Positions 33,623 to 44,180 of a stretch of DNA of 64,000 bases are shown here, piece by piece. Position numbers and translations under genes: made by a program. The DNA is taken from the NCBI GenBank assembly GCA_941918925.1, contig OW799237.1, positions 54,548,997 to 54,612,996 of the forward strand, in the 5' to 3' direction. Source of the DNA: Phyto melanocephala (Eukaryota; Arthropoda; Insecta; Diptera; Rhinophoridae). Each line of letters begins with the position of its first letter. Position 1 is the stretch's first letter. Below the pieces are notes generated by a model. That model did not search any database. It was not told the DNA's origin and worked only from the letters and a program-made list of their open reading frames with translations.

Positions 33623-34311
33623 TTAAAAATATTAACTGAAAAAAATAATCAATTAATTTCTACATTTCATAGATGCAGCTTTATCAGTGGGTAACACGGA
33701 GGATCAATTTGTCAAGGAGACAAAAAAAAAACTGAATTAATGTTAATTAATAATAATTACCGTCTATTCAACAATTGGATAGGCTTAGTACAATATTACG
33801 GTCGTAAGCTGATTCTACAATTACAAGGATAATCTTAAAACAATATTATTTTCGTAAGCTTATTCTACTATTACAAGCAATAGCTTATAGTAATCGTGTA
33901 CATTTAAGCTTATGAATAAGGGTTCCGTTTCGATTATTCTATAATTGTTACACAAACATTTTACAATCGATTCACAACTCTTTTACCAGCTTGCGGCTTG
34001 TGTTGGTAAGCTTATTATAATATTATTCACAAGTCATTTGGTATATTGGGAGGTTGCCAAAGTGTGGTTGTGTTAGTAAAAAAGTGTTAGTGTATTGGTT
34101 TGTTTTCACTTGCACCTGCATGTGGCAACGGTGGGTTACGAAAAATCATGCGATGAAAGAAAAGAATCAAAAATATTTATACAAAAATTATTAGCAATTT
34201 TTTGTGAAAGACAAATATATATTTTAAATAATTTTTTTACTTAAAATAGTATACATACAGTTCCTTGGTAAGTATAAATTTCTATACTTTATTTTTATTA
34301 AAATATTCTTA

Positions 34312-34673
34312 TTATACCCGCCACCAAAAAATTGGTGGGGCATATTCATTTTGTCATTCCGTTTGTAACGGAAATTTTCATCTTTATCTCAATCTCATAT
34401 AATTTTTCTACGAATAAAGATTTTGGAAGAAGGACTATATTGAAATATCTAAGTTGTATTTATTGGCAGAAACAACTTCAACACGCCTACTATAACGTCC
34501 ACTTTCATTGAAAAACTAAATTTATGAAAATATTTTACTAGCATATCGAAGTTATACAAAGAAAGATTTTAGTATAAAGATTACAGTTAATAACAAAATA
34601 ATACATTTTGTGCTATAAAAGTATACAAAATTGGAGAGTATCAACAATTCGGCACAGCCGAATATAATGCTCT
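34312..34673 (+). repeat. Family B repeat inside element C copy 2
   Basis: TTATACCCGCCACC start and a CGGCACAGCCGAATATAATG hairpin near the end. The tail is cut by the adjoining palindromic MITE. Confidence 0.85.
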
Positions 34674-34816
34674 CACTATTTTTGTCCTGCTCTAGCCACT
34701 AGTTAGGTAGCGATAAGAACAGATAATTGTTTTTAACAATCAATGTTTATAATCATTTGTTTTATTTTCTGTGAGGTCAGTATACAACGACTGGCTAGAG
34801 CAGGACAAAAATAGTG
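34674..34816. repeat. Palindromic MITE 'G'
   Basis: 143 bp with perfect 25-bp inverted ends beginning CACTATTTTTGTCCTGCTCT. It has no coding capacity. It overlaps the start of the ribozyme-bearing element by 3 bp. Confidence 0.75.
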
Positions 34817-35099
34817 ATAAATGAAAGATAATAACAAACAAAAGTAAAAGGGTTGCTGTTTGGTCAAAATTTCAATCTAACTCATTGTGGTAAAAAATAT
34901 ATGAAATAGGAAAAACTAAAAAATTAGTTACCGAATTCAATTAACATAAGTGAGTTAAATAGATGATATTTACAACCAACATGTAACCACCGATCAGAGA
35001 GTGCTGATGATGAAATCGTAGCTGGTTTCGAAAATGCATTCCACTCGGCTAGTGTCGGTAAATATATAATTTTTCAAGATTTATTCTTTCATTTATCAC
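34814..35099 (+). mobile_element. Short element bearing a hammerhead-like motif
   Basis: A 286-bp unit bounded by inverted GTGATAAATGAAAG and CTTTCATTTATCAC. It holds the ribozyme-like segment 34989-35059. Short hammerhead ribozymes occur in terminal repeats of Penelope-like elements and in their non-autonomous relatives, so a PLE-derived repeat is the best guess. No RT or GIY-YIG sequence is nearby. Confidence 0.5.
34989..35059 (+). ncRNA. Candidate type I hammerhead ribozyme
   Basis: The order of elements is as follows. Stem I 5' strand: ACCGA (34989) and GAGTG (34999-35003). Core: CTGATGA (35004-35010). One extra T. Stem II: GAAATC/GGTTTC (35012-35017, 35024-35029). Core: GAA (35030-35032). 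Stem III: AAT-GC-ATT (35033-35040). C17 cleavage position: 35041. Stem I 3' strand: CACTC (35042-35046) and TCGGT (35055-35059). Both stem I segments pair perfectly around an asymmetric internal loop. The short self-complementary stem III is typical of dimer-forming hammerheads. The unpaired T before stem II is a deviation and may weaken or abolish activity. Confidence 0.6.
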
Positions 35100-35372
35100 A
35101 ATTAAAAAAATTCTTTGTAAAAATAAAGAATATTAATATGAACTCAAGCCTGATTAAAAATTTAAATAATAGTTTAAACAGAAAAGTTCGACAAAATAAA
35201 AATTCAATTTTGTAGGAAAAAAAATTAAATAAACTAAATTAAATAATAATTATAAATTAAATTAAAAGGAATAAAACGGTTTTAGCAAATTTATTGTTAT
35301 CTACGAAATTTCCAATCCCAATTACCTTTAAAATTTGGTAAACTGGCAAAGCTAAAGCTCTATTGATATTGT

Positions 35373-35551
35373 TGTAAAAATAAAAATTAAAACACATTTA
35401 TTTTAAAAAATTCCAAAAAGAAATTATAAAAGTGAAAAATTTTATAAATAATTTAAAATTCAAATGTAACTTAAAAAATTAAATTTTATAATAAGTAAAA
35501 ATATTTATTATTTTTATAAAGTAATTAAATATATTATATATTATTTCTACA
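35373..35551 (-). repeat. CsRn1-like gypsy 3' LTR
   Basis: 179 bp. On the element strand it starts TGTAGAAATAAT and ends TTTTTATTTTTACA (TG...CA), AT-rich. The first ~30 bp of its plus-strand reading recur at 39042. A purine-rich GAAGGGAAGTAG lies directly before it. Confidence 0.7.
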
Positions 35552-35593
35552 CTACTTCCCTTCTAGTGCAAACGATACAGTTCCTAATTTTAT

Positions 35594-38137
35594 CTAAGTT
35601 TTAACATCAACTTCTTCAACCTTGTAATCTTTAATTTTTGTAGTATGAATTTCTAAAAAGGCAGGTTTTAAACGGTCGACCAAAATGTTGTCAGTTTTGC
35701 TTCCAATTTTAAACTTGTCAATAACTTTATAGGGACCTTTATATTTTTGATGAAGTGGTTTCAATACATGATCATTTCTTATCCAAACATGAGTACAATG
35801 CTGTAAATTCTTATTTAAGAAAACTAATGGTACCATTAGAACAATGTACTGGCTTAATTCGTGAGATAATTGTTTGAAGCTGTGATACAAAGTCATTACT
35901 GTTAATTACGATTGTAGTATTTTTGAAAAATTGTCCAGGAAGATAAAGAATTTCACCATACACCATAGAACAATTTATACTATCTTTAGTTGAAGCTCTT
36001 AACCCTAACAATACTAATGGTAAAACTTTGGTCTATTGTGATTTTTCATGCCATGAAATTGAAGCTTTAAACGTTCTATGAAAACGTTCAACTAATCCAT
36101 TAGATTGGGGATGAAACGATGTTGAGTACTTAATTTTAGTTCCTAGAAATTGTGACAAAGATCGGAAATTATTTAAAGTAAATTGACGTCCTCTATCACT
36201 GTAAATTATATTAGGTGATCCGAATCTTGATACCCATCCATTCAAAAAAAGTTCCACAAATGGTTTATGATGAACAATTTGGCATTGTTAAAGCTTCCAT
36301 CCAGCGGGAAAAACGATCGACACATGTCAATGAATAACATTGGCCATTTGATGAAGGGAGAGGACCAACAATATCTATATGAATTTCTGCGAAATGTCGA
36401 GAATTTAATGGAAATTTTCCTACATGACTTTTAGTGTGACGGGAAATTTTTACTTTTTGACAAATTTTCGACCAATATCTACAATCGCGTTTCATAAAAG
36501 GCCACACATATTGTTCAGAAACGAGTTTGATAGAAACTTTAACACCAGGATGAGACAAATTATGCAATCCATTAAAAATGGATTTCCTCATGTGTTCTAG
36601 AATATAAGGTCTAGGAAATTTATTATTTGAAACATCGCAAAATATTTTTGTTTTAGTACCAGGAACGGTAACAAGTTGTAAGTTGAGAGACGTATGAATT
36701 TAAAAGATTTTTAATTTCTATATCATTCTTCTGTAATTTTGAAAGTTTATCGTATTCAAGAAGAGATATTGCTTCAGTTCGCGGAGGACTTGCTTTTTGG
36801 GTTTTTGAGAAAAGGAAAACATTAATGGTTTGTGGTCAGTAAATACTCGACCTTCAACATAGTCACGAAAATATTTGACAGCCTTATAAATCGCCAACAA
36901 CTCTCGAACATATGTATGTGTTATAACTCTTTTTAGTATCAGACAATTTCTTTGAAAGGAATGATAATGGTTTCCAGCCATTACCAATTTTTTGTTCCAA
37001 GACTGCACCGATCGCAAAGTCAGATGCATCATCTTTAATAGCTAATTCAGCATCGTTGATTGGATGATATGATAAAGTAGAGTTAGCAAGACTAAGACTT
37101 CATTTTTACAAAAACTATTATTTCAGTTTCTGAAGACCATGGTACAGGGCGTTTATAATTTTTAAACGTATTTTTCAAAAGATCATTTAGTGGTGCTTGT
37201 TCCATGGCGGTGTGAGGCAAAATTCATCTATAGAAATTGATAATTGCAAGGAAACGCCTTAATTCTTTGACTTAACGAGGCTTTCTGAATTGATTTAACT
37301 TTATCCTGAGTGGGACAAAGTCCATCAGAAGATACTTGAAATATAAGAAAATCTATTTCAATTTTGTCAAAACTGCATTTGCCTTGATTTACAACAATGA
37401 CATATTCTTAAAATCGTTCAAATATAATCTTAAGGTGCTCAAGATATTCAGCAGGTGATCTTGAAAACACAAGAACATCATCTATGTACAGAAATACAAA
37501 GGGTTATCCACGGAGAACTTCATCCATTAACCTTAGAAAGCTTTGAGCAGCATTCCTCAATCCAAATGGCATTTTGAAAAATTCGTATAACCCAAAAGGG
37601 GTTTTTACAGCAGTTTTTAGTATATCGTCATCATGCACAGAAATTAGGTAAAATGCACGAACTAGGTCCAATTTGGAAAATACAGAACATTCAGCAATAT
37701 TAACATTAGAATCAGTAATAAATGGTGTTTTGTCTACCGAGCTGGTACTGTTATTTTATTTAAAAATCTGTAATCGCCCACACATCTCCACTTACCATCT
37801 TTCTTAGGAACCATGTGAAGTGGGTTTGACCAGTTGCTTTTTGAATGTCTAATAACTCCAACCTGAAGTAAGAATTCAAAATTCTCCTTAGCAATTTGAA
37901 GACGCTTAGAATCTAAACGACGTTATTTGCAGATACTGGTGGTTCAGTTTTTTCTATATGATTACATATATTGTGCTTGCTTTTAACTCCTAAAATTGTT
38001 GAAGCTTGATATACAGTAGGATAGTTCAAAAGAAGTTTGTTATAAACGCTTTCATTCTGAATTAAAACTTTTATTTCCAGAGATGATGTTCTCGAAAGTT
38101 TTCCAAAGACATGTAGTAATGTGGTGCCATCAATCAA
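35594..38137 (-). pseudogene. CsRn1-like pol (RT, RNase H, integrase), broken
   Basis: Pol order on the minus strand: end of protease and RT region, about 38137-37100, with many stops. RNase H at 37032-36718 (TYVRELLAIYKAVKYFRDY, FTDHKPL). Integrase zinc-binding and core at 36591-36033 (HNLSHPGVK, DIVGPLP, YSDRGRQF, ERFHRTFKASI). C-terminal domain at 35896-35594 (VWIRNDHVLKPLHQKYKGPY ... VDRLKPAF). Integrase Asp, Asp and Glu positions are recognisable in separate frames. Repeated frameshifts and small indels make it non-functional. Confidence 0.8.
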
Positions 38138-39036
38138 TGCTTTTTGGTTCCTTTAATAGGCTTAGCTACGTCAACAACAATGAAATTCCATGAAAAATTT
38201 CTTCGAAAGCCTAGATCTAGATGCATAATTTTTGTACCAAAAGTACGAATTTGAGAGCCGTTAGAGGCAAAAAAGTGATTCCAAGATTTGCTCGGATAAG
38301 TTAGAGGAATAACTGATACGTCTGCTCCATTATCAATGAGGAAATATTTATATGTCACTTTGTCTTTAATAAATAAGCGACATGATGGAACCTGATCCTC
38401 CAAAACTGTCGCAACATTCGAATGATATTTTAATTTTTTGCAAAGGTACAATGTTTAATACATTTAGACGCTTTTTCGGTAAATTTATTGCGATACCAGC
38501 AGCATTCTCTATTACGAGATCTGCTTCGGTTTTTAAACTTACCTTTACTTACAACTACGTGAAAAACTTACTAACGAGAATAGGCCTAACATCTTCCGGA
38601 AGTTGTTTCAAAAAGAGAGTTCTGACCATAGAATCATTTAGTTGTCTTGAAGCAAGATTTTTCATAACTAGCAGGAAATGCGAGGTTTCTGATCACCCAG
38701 CTGATGACTTTTTAGAAGTCTGCGAAGTTTTGACTCTTGAGATTCAGAAAACGAACCAATCAAATGATCTTTAACCGCTTGATACTTATTAGTACCCTCA
38801 GATGGTGGTGATTCCAGAATATCAGAAAAATGCGACCAAAAATTTAAATCAATATTGGTAATTACATATTGAAACTTGGTTTCATCACGTGTAGTACCCG
38901 AAATACTACAGATTGACTCTATTCGCATAAACCAAAGTTTGGAATGTAAAGCTTGTGCAACTCCAACACTTCCGGTCAAGTTTTGACTAATAATTGATCT
39001 ATCTGGCAAAGGCATTATTTTTATCGGGGTCACCAA
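38134..39036 (-). pseudogene. CsRn1-like gag and protease, broken
   Basis: Gag lies at 39036-38668 (LHSKLWFMRIESICSISGT, then QLGDQKP), a capsid-like domain without a readable zinc knuckle. Protease at 38451-38134 keeps the aspartic protease signature FLIDNGADVSVIPLTY, with Asn where Thr is usual in DTG/DSG (D-N-G). Between them (38668-38451) the frame is broken. Confidence 0.75.
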
Positions 39037-39037
39037 T
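39024..39037 (-). other. Primer binding site, tRNA-Trp type
   Basis: On the minus strand TTGGTGACCCCGAT follows the 5' LTR remnant by a few bases. It matches the 3' end of tRNA-Trp, the primer described for CsRn1-clade elements. Confidence 0.65.
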
Positions 39038-39274
39038 TAAATGTAAAAATAAAAATTAAAACACATTTATTTTAAAAAAATTAAAAAAAATTGTTTTTTT
39101 ACTAATCCCAAAAAAATTAAAAAAATTTTATAAATAATTTAAAATTCAAAGGCTGTGCCGAATCTTTTATACCCACCACCAATTTTGTGTACATTTAAAG
39201 CACAATATTTATTATTTTGTTAATCGCTATGGAATATAAATATTTATAATAAAATATGTATCACTTTCTTTGTA

Positions 39275-39892
39275 GAGGGTGGTTAAATTTTAAGGGCCCA
39301 TGTTGAAGGTGAACTACACCTAGACGTCAAATTTGTTTTCTGCATTTCATTTGACATTTTTCAATCTCAGACTAACTCAATTTGAACAGTGGAAGATACG
39401 CAAATGATCAACGCGTTAAAGTTATTCAGGTTTTTATTAAAATGGACGTTTAAATCAAAATGCATTTTGTGATTCTTTTGGTCAACATAATCGTTCAAAT
39501 TCGTCCACAATCGGGAGAATTGTAAAAAATATTAAAATGTCAGCAAAACAGGCCTGTATAAAATGTTAGAAAATCTGTGAATGCCTTTTTAGTTCGTTGA
39601 ATGGGAACCATTGCTGTTTTTTGCGATTGTCTGGCAAAAGAGCAGTCAACCTCGACTCATCATCGTGCCCAACAATTGAACATCAACATTGTCATTGAAA
39701 ATTTGGACCATCAGATAGAGGAGTGGCGCCAAGGATGGGGGGGCCATTCCATTTGGCCGATATTTTGTTCCATATATAATTGAACCATACAAATATCATT
39801 ATAAAAAGAAATGATAATAATTTCCTAAATAAACTGTTTTTTATTGAACGTCCACATCGGCCCTTAAAATTTAACCACCCTTTATAACTTTG
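39275..39892 (+). mobile_element. DD41D-like mariner deletion derivative, left arm
   Basis: 618 bp, ends GAGGGTGGTTAAATTTTAAG and, inverted, AAGGGTGGTTAAATTTTAAG, flanked by TA. It keeps the transposase N-terminus (FYQNGRLNQNAFCDSFGQHN) and C-terminus (RQGWGGHLADILFHI with a frameshift). The catalytic middle is deleted. Confidence 0.8.
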
Positions 39893-40804
39893 ATATGCTA
39901 GTAAAATGTTTTCGTAAATTTAGTCTTTCAAAGAAGTGGGCGTTAAAATAGTCGTGTCAACAAAGTTTCTGCTAATAAATACAACTTAGATATTTCAATA
40001 TAGTCCTTTATTTTTCCAAAAACTTTGTCAATAGAGAAATTACATGAATTTAAGATAAACCGTTATATGGGAGGTAGGCGTTAAAGTAGTCTTTAAAGTA
40101 GGCGTGTCACCTAATTTTTTTTGGCATAATGACATTGACTAGAGGGATATACGTAGCAAATTTTATCATCATACCTCTAATTTTTTCGGTTTTATGGGAT
40201 TTTAAATTTCATTAACGGTAGATAACGTGAAAAGTAGGCGTTATAGTAGGCGTGTGAAAGTTGTTTTTGCGAATGAGTACAACTTATGTGTTTCAATATA
40301 GCCTTTTATTATTCCAAAATCTTTATTAATAGAGAAATTATATGAATTTTAGGTAAAACGTTATATGGGAGGTGGGCGTAAAAGTGGGCGTGGCAAATTA
40401 ATTTTCCGTTACAAAAAAGCGTCTCACCAAAAAGCAAAGTGTGCAAAATTTCAGAGTCGTACTTTGACACGCCTACTATAACGCCCACTTTTCACGTTAT
40501 CTACCGTTAATGAAATTTAAAAGCTCATAAAACCGCCAAAATTAAAAATTTGCTACGTATATCCTTCTAATCAATGTAATTGTTGTGCCAAAAAGTTTAT
40601 GTGACACGCCCACTTTAACGCCTACCTCCCATATAACGGTTTATCTAAAATTCATGTAATTTCTCTATTGACAAAGTTTTTGGAAAAATAAAGGACTATA
40701 TTGAAATATCTAAGTTGTATTTATTAGCAGAAACTTTATTGACACGCCTACTTTAACGTCCACTTTCATTGAAAGACTACATTTACAAAAGCATTTCAGT
40801 AGTA

Positions 40805-41359
40805 GGGTGGTTAAATTTTAAGGACCGATGTTGAGTTTAAATAAAACACAAATTATTTAGGATATTATTATTATTTCTTTTTGTAATTATAATATTTGTA
40901 TGGTTCAATTATGTATTTAACAAAATATCTGCCAAATGGCCCCCCACATCATTGGCGCCACTCCTCTATCTGATGGTCCTAATTTTCAATGACAATGTTG
41001 ATGCTCAATTGTTGGGCATGATGATGAGTCGAGGTTGACTGCTCTTTTGTCACACTAGGTTCCCATTCAATGAACTAAGAAGAAATTTAAATATTTTTTA
41101 CAATTTTCCCGATTGTGGACGAATTTGAACGATTATGTTTATCAAAAGAATTACGAAGTGCACAAAATGCATTTTGATTTGAACGCCCATTTTTATACTA
41201 AACCTGAATAACTTTAAAGCGTTGTTCATTTAAATATCTTTCCACGGATCAAATTGAGTAAGTTTGAGATTGAGAAATGTCAAATGAAATGCAGACGACA
41301 AATTAAAAGACTAGGTGTAGTTCACCTTCAACATGGGCCCTTAAAATTTAACCACCCTC
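40805..41359 (-). mobile_element. DD41D-like mariner deletion derivative, right arm
   Basis: The inverted counterpart of 39275-39892, 555 bp, with the same internal deletion joint. Next to its inner end the host repeat lacks about 16 bp present in the left arm. Confidence 0.8.
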
Positions 41360-41504
41360 TACAAAGAAAGAAATACATATTTTATTATAAAGAGATTATT
41401 CCATAGCGATTAACAAAATAATAAATATTGTGCTTTAAATGTACACAAAATTGGTGGTGGGTATAAAAGATTCGGCACAGCCGAATATAGTGCTCTTACT
41501 TGTT

Positions 41505-42353
41505 TTATTAAATATATAGGACAAATGCGAATAAAATAAATGGAAAACAAAAAGAAATTATGTCAGAATTTATGGCTGCGCATCCACAGTTGGCCAGAAA
41601 CATTTTGGAAAATTGTGCTCAAGGACGGAGTGTGATGAACAAGTTGTGGGATCAGCTGTCGAAGAAGTTAAATATGGCTGGCCCACCAGTAAAAGATTAT
41701 CTGCCTGTTCAACGATGTCAAAAGAAAACCCAAGCGAAATTTCATTCGTACAAATATATTGAAAACAACAACAAAAACTAAAAATTTGTTTTTGTTTTCA
41801 ACGTATTTGTGCGAATGAAATTTCGCTTGGATTTTCTTTCGACATCGTTGAATAGGCAGATTAAGTCATGGCAAAAGTAAGTACATATAAGAAAATGTAA
41901 CTCTATTATTTGTTTAATAAGCTTTAAATTTAACAATTTTATATACATATGTATAATTTATTAGGCTTTTACTGATCAGAAGCATCAAGCAAAAAAGAAG
42001 TTATCATTTAATATGACATCTAAGAAAAAAACAGGAGGAGGTTCTTTCGAGGAAATGCCATTGACACCAGCCGAGGAGCAAATTGTTGAGGCCACTGGCA
42101 TAGGTGCAACAGTTGAGGGGCTTTCTTCAGTTAAAACGTTTGGCTCTTCCAAAATATAAGTGAAATTAATATAGATGAAATTAAAGAGTTATTACTAAAT
42201 GGAAGCAGTGACAATGAAAACGTAGATAAGATTACATTTCAAAGTGATAAGGATTTAAGAGAAGCTATAAAAATAAATAAAAAATCTGCCAAAGGTGATT
42301 TGAAATTAAACCTTCTTAAATCAAATATTAACAAATATATAACAATATTTTAA
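41505..42353 (+). pseudogene. Harbinger Myb/SANT-like protein, broken
   Basis: Starts within GKQKEIMSEFMAAHPQLARN, continues MNKLWDQLSKKLNMAGPPVK, then after the MITE and a possible intron DQKHQAKKKLSFN, TGGGSFEEMPLTPAEEQIVE, and an acidic tail to 42353. This is the trihelix/Myb-like DNA-binding partner of Harbinger transposases, which delivers transposase to the element ends. The start codon is uncertain. At least two frameshifts (near 41690 and 42157) and a 161-bp MITE interrupt it. Confidence 0.8.
41700..41860. mobile_element. Foldback MITE 'D', copy 2
   Basis: 161 bp, starts TCTGCCTGTTCAACG, ends inverted, TTA at 41697-41699 and 41861-41863. Disrupts the Myb-like gene. About 93% identical to copy 1 at 13129. 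Confidence 0.9.
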
Positions 42354-42479
42354 TATGTACATATATACATAAGTTTTTTAAAACTAAATAAAAATTAGTT
42401 GGATTTATTCCTCCATAAAGATAATTTAATGTGGTCTTTTGTCCAATTTTTGTCACTTGTGTCTTATTTCCAACATCAG

Positions 42480-42806
42480 TGTTACCGAAAATCTTTAAAT
42501 TTACTAAAAATTATACTTCGTAACAATTTTTACATCTTTTGTGTTGAAACCCTTAAATTACAACCATGTACATAAATAATTTCACTTGTCATCTTTGTAC
42601 TAAACTCATTAATACTGCATGTTAAATTTATACACGAACTTTATATTTAAAGTCACGGTATTGCACAACACATATATTTCGACCCAGGTAAAAATACTAA
42701 GGTAAACATATAATTGTAGAAATTGAATAAAAATTAATTAATAAATTTTCGCTTTAGAATTTTAAAGCAACAATAAGCTCTTAAAACTTGGTATTTTATT
42801 TCAACA
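42480..42806 (+). repeat. BEL 5' LTR
   Basis: 327 bp, TGTTACCGAAAATC ... GTATTTTATTTCAACA (TG...CA). Confidence 0.93.
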
Positions 42807-42839
42807 ATTCTTTAAAATTCTTACGTTGGTTGAAACAAT

Positions 42840-43475
42840 ATGGCGCAATATGCAAATTTTAATACAAGCTGCAGTTTATGCAATGAACAAGATGATATCA
42901 ATATGGTGACCTGCTCCAAATGCCTAAGTAGTTTCCACAAAACTTGTTGCAAAGTTGATACTAATGTTGATATATTTGTGTGGATTTGTAAAAGATGTAA
43001 AGAAAATGTTACACATAACCTAAATCTTCATGATACGATAGATTTATCTGATGATTTAGTTGACACACACGAATCTAATCAACCAGCTTCAGGCAGATAT
43101 ACACCTAATGCTACAAAGACTCGACTAGACATAAGCATAAAAAAACAGCTTCAACTACAGCAATTAGAAGAAGAAATGCAATTGAAACAAGCGTATTTGC
43201 GGCGTAAATACGAGCTATTGCAAACTGCAGATGATGAGTATCCAGAAAATGTTGATAATCCGCAATTGCAAAATGTACGGCCAGTGATTAGTAGTACATT
43301 TGATTTGTCTACAATAAATATATCACCAGGTGTGCAAAATAATCAACGAGGTACATACATCAGATCACCGAATACTTCTAAATATGCAAGTCCCAATAAG
43401 GATAAAGAAGTAGTTGGCAACTCCACCAGAAGTTGTGAATGCTTACCTACCGTTGCCACATGCAAGTGCAAGTGA
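42840..43475 (+). pseudogene. BEL gag N-terminal part (PHD-finger region)
   Basis: The residues form a Cys/His finger (CSLCNEQDDINMVTCSKCL, FHKTCC, ICKRC) like the PHD finger at the N-terminus of many insect BEL polyproteins. A coiled-coil-prone Q/E-rich segment (~100-135) follows. Residues up to 202 are native. The last ~10 codons come from the MITE inserted at 43446. The MITE plus its TTA is 603 bp, so the frame is unchanged beyond it. The next barrier is the TAA at 44091. Confidence 0.85.
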
Positions 43476-44045
43476 AAAAAAACCAATACACTAACACTTT
43501 TTTACTAACACAACTACACTTTGGCAACCTGCGACTCAGCTTGCGAAGAAATTTTTAAGCAAGTAAAATTTTTACAGTTACGGCAAGTAAAGTGACAAGC
43601 CGAAAAACAGTGTTGTCTAATACTGAGTTTTTTGTTAACTCAATAATATATCATACAATTGTGGTAAATAATTCAGCTAATTTTTTTAATAAATATGTAT
43701 ATATGTATATGAAGAATATTAAGAAAAAATATAAATATTCATTTAAAATGTAAGTTTTATTATAAATATCAAAATTAAATAATAAAAAATTATATTAAAA
43801 AGTTACATGTCTAAAGGTAACGTTCAATAGTGGCTATTGACAACACTTAATTACCAATTGAAGCAGCGCCATTTGTTTTAAATTTGTTTGAAGTTTATTT
43901 GTTGACGTCATTTTAAAAATGAACTTGCACTGTGCTGTGTAGCCACTCAAAAAATTTTTGTGTTTTTTTTGGCATTTCTTCTGATTTTCGTTAGTAATAC
44001 GTATACACTACTTGCAAGTAAATACTTGCCTGTGGCAACGTAGGG
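43446..44045 (-). mobile_element. MITE 'E', copy E3, in the BEL gag
   Basis: 600 bp, inverted relative to E1/E2, ends CCTACCGTTGCCAC and CCCTACGTTGCCAC, TTA duplication (43443-43445, 44046-44048). It is younger than the BEL insertion unless the BEL source copy already carried it. Confidence 0.9.
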
Positions 44046-44180
44046 TTATTGCAGGCACAAACCGATGGTGTGCTAATAGCCCATCGTGAATAAAACCTTA
44101 CTCACAATAACGATACTGATAATGACATTACATATCAAAACAAAAACACAGCAAGCTGTCAAAGCACAGATGTAAAAAAA

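Larger units (their letters stand above)
30150..33735 (-). mobile_element. Near full-length APE-type LINE
   Basis: Minus strand, 5' end near 33735 (CAGTT then T-rich then GTCTCC), ORF1 about 33630-33130, ORF2 about 33010-30530, 3' end near 30150 with an AAT/AAATA-rich tail. About 3.6 kb. Frames broken in several places. Confidence 0.75.
29907..34050. mobile_element. TIR element 'F' containing a LINE
   Basis: Ends CCCAACATGCCAAAT and, inverted, CCCAATATACCAAAT, followed on both sides by ACTTGTGAATAATATTAT-like subterminal sequence. Comparison with E1 shows a 2-bp AG duplication (29905-29906, 34051-34052). Its own ~600 bp (about 29907-30150 and 33735-34050) are non-coding; the rest is an antisense LINE. 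Superfamily unassigned. Confidence 0.65.
28152..34135. mobile_element. MITE 'E', outer copy E2, with three nested insertions
   Basis: Left end CCCTACGTTGCCACAGGCAA (28152); right end GTGGCAACGGTGGG (ends 34135); TTA on both sides (28149-28151, 34136-34138). Its own sequence is 28152-28202, 28801-29172, 29833-29906 and 34051-34135. The gaps are copy E1, a family A repeat and element F. Ends contain CAAGTATTTACTTGC-type palindromes. Confidence 0.85.
27983..34313. mobile_element. TIR element 'C', copy 2 (left part), opened by 6 kb of insertions
   Basis: CGGCCCTTTTCACAATCTGT at 27983 starts a copy ~95% identical to copy 1. It is interrupted at TTA (28149-28151) by element E2 and all its contents, and resumes at 34136 (TTACGAAAAATCATGC) up to the embedded family B copy at 34312. 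The right terminus has been lost. Confidence 0.8.
35373..39150 (-). mobile_element. Ty3/gypsy element, CsRn1-like, minus strand
   Basis: 3' LTR 35373-35551, polypurine tract 35552-35565, pol and gag on the minus strand, tRNA-Trp-type primer site next to a 5' LTR remnant at 39042-39150. The outer end of the 5' LTR is cut by the palindrome that follows. The clade call rests on the primer site and on the C-terminal VWIRNDHVLKPL...YKGPYKV motif. Confidence 0.75.
39151..41504. repeat. 2.3-kb inverted duplication of family B plus mariner
   Basis: The arms ~39151-40245 and ~40465-41482 are inverted copies, joined by ~220 bp of unique family B sequence. Each arm is a family B repeat pointing outward (terminal hairpins at 39151 and 41470) with a mariner deletion derivative at the same internal position. 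The right arm ends in TGCTCTTACTTGTT (41504). Confidence 0.85.
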
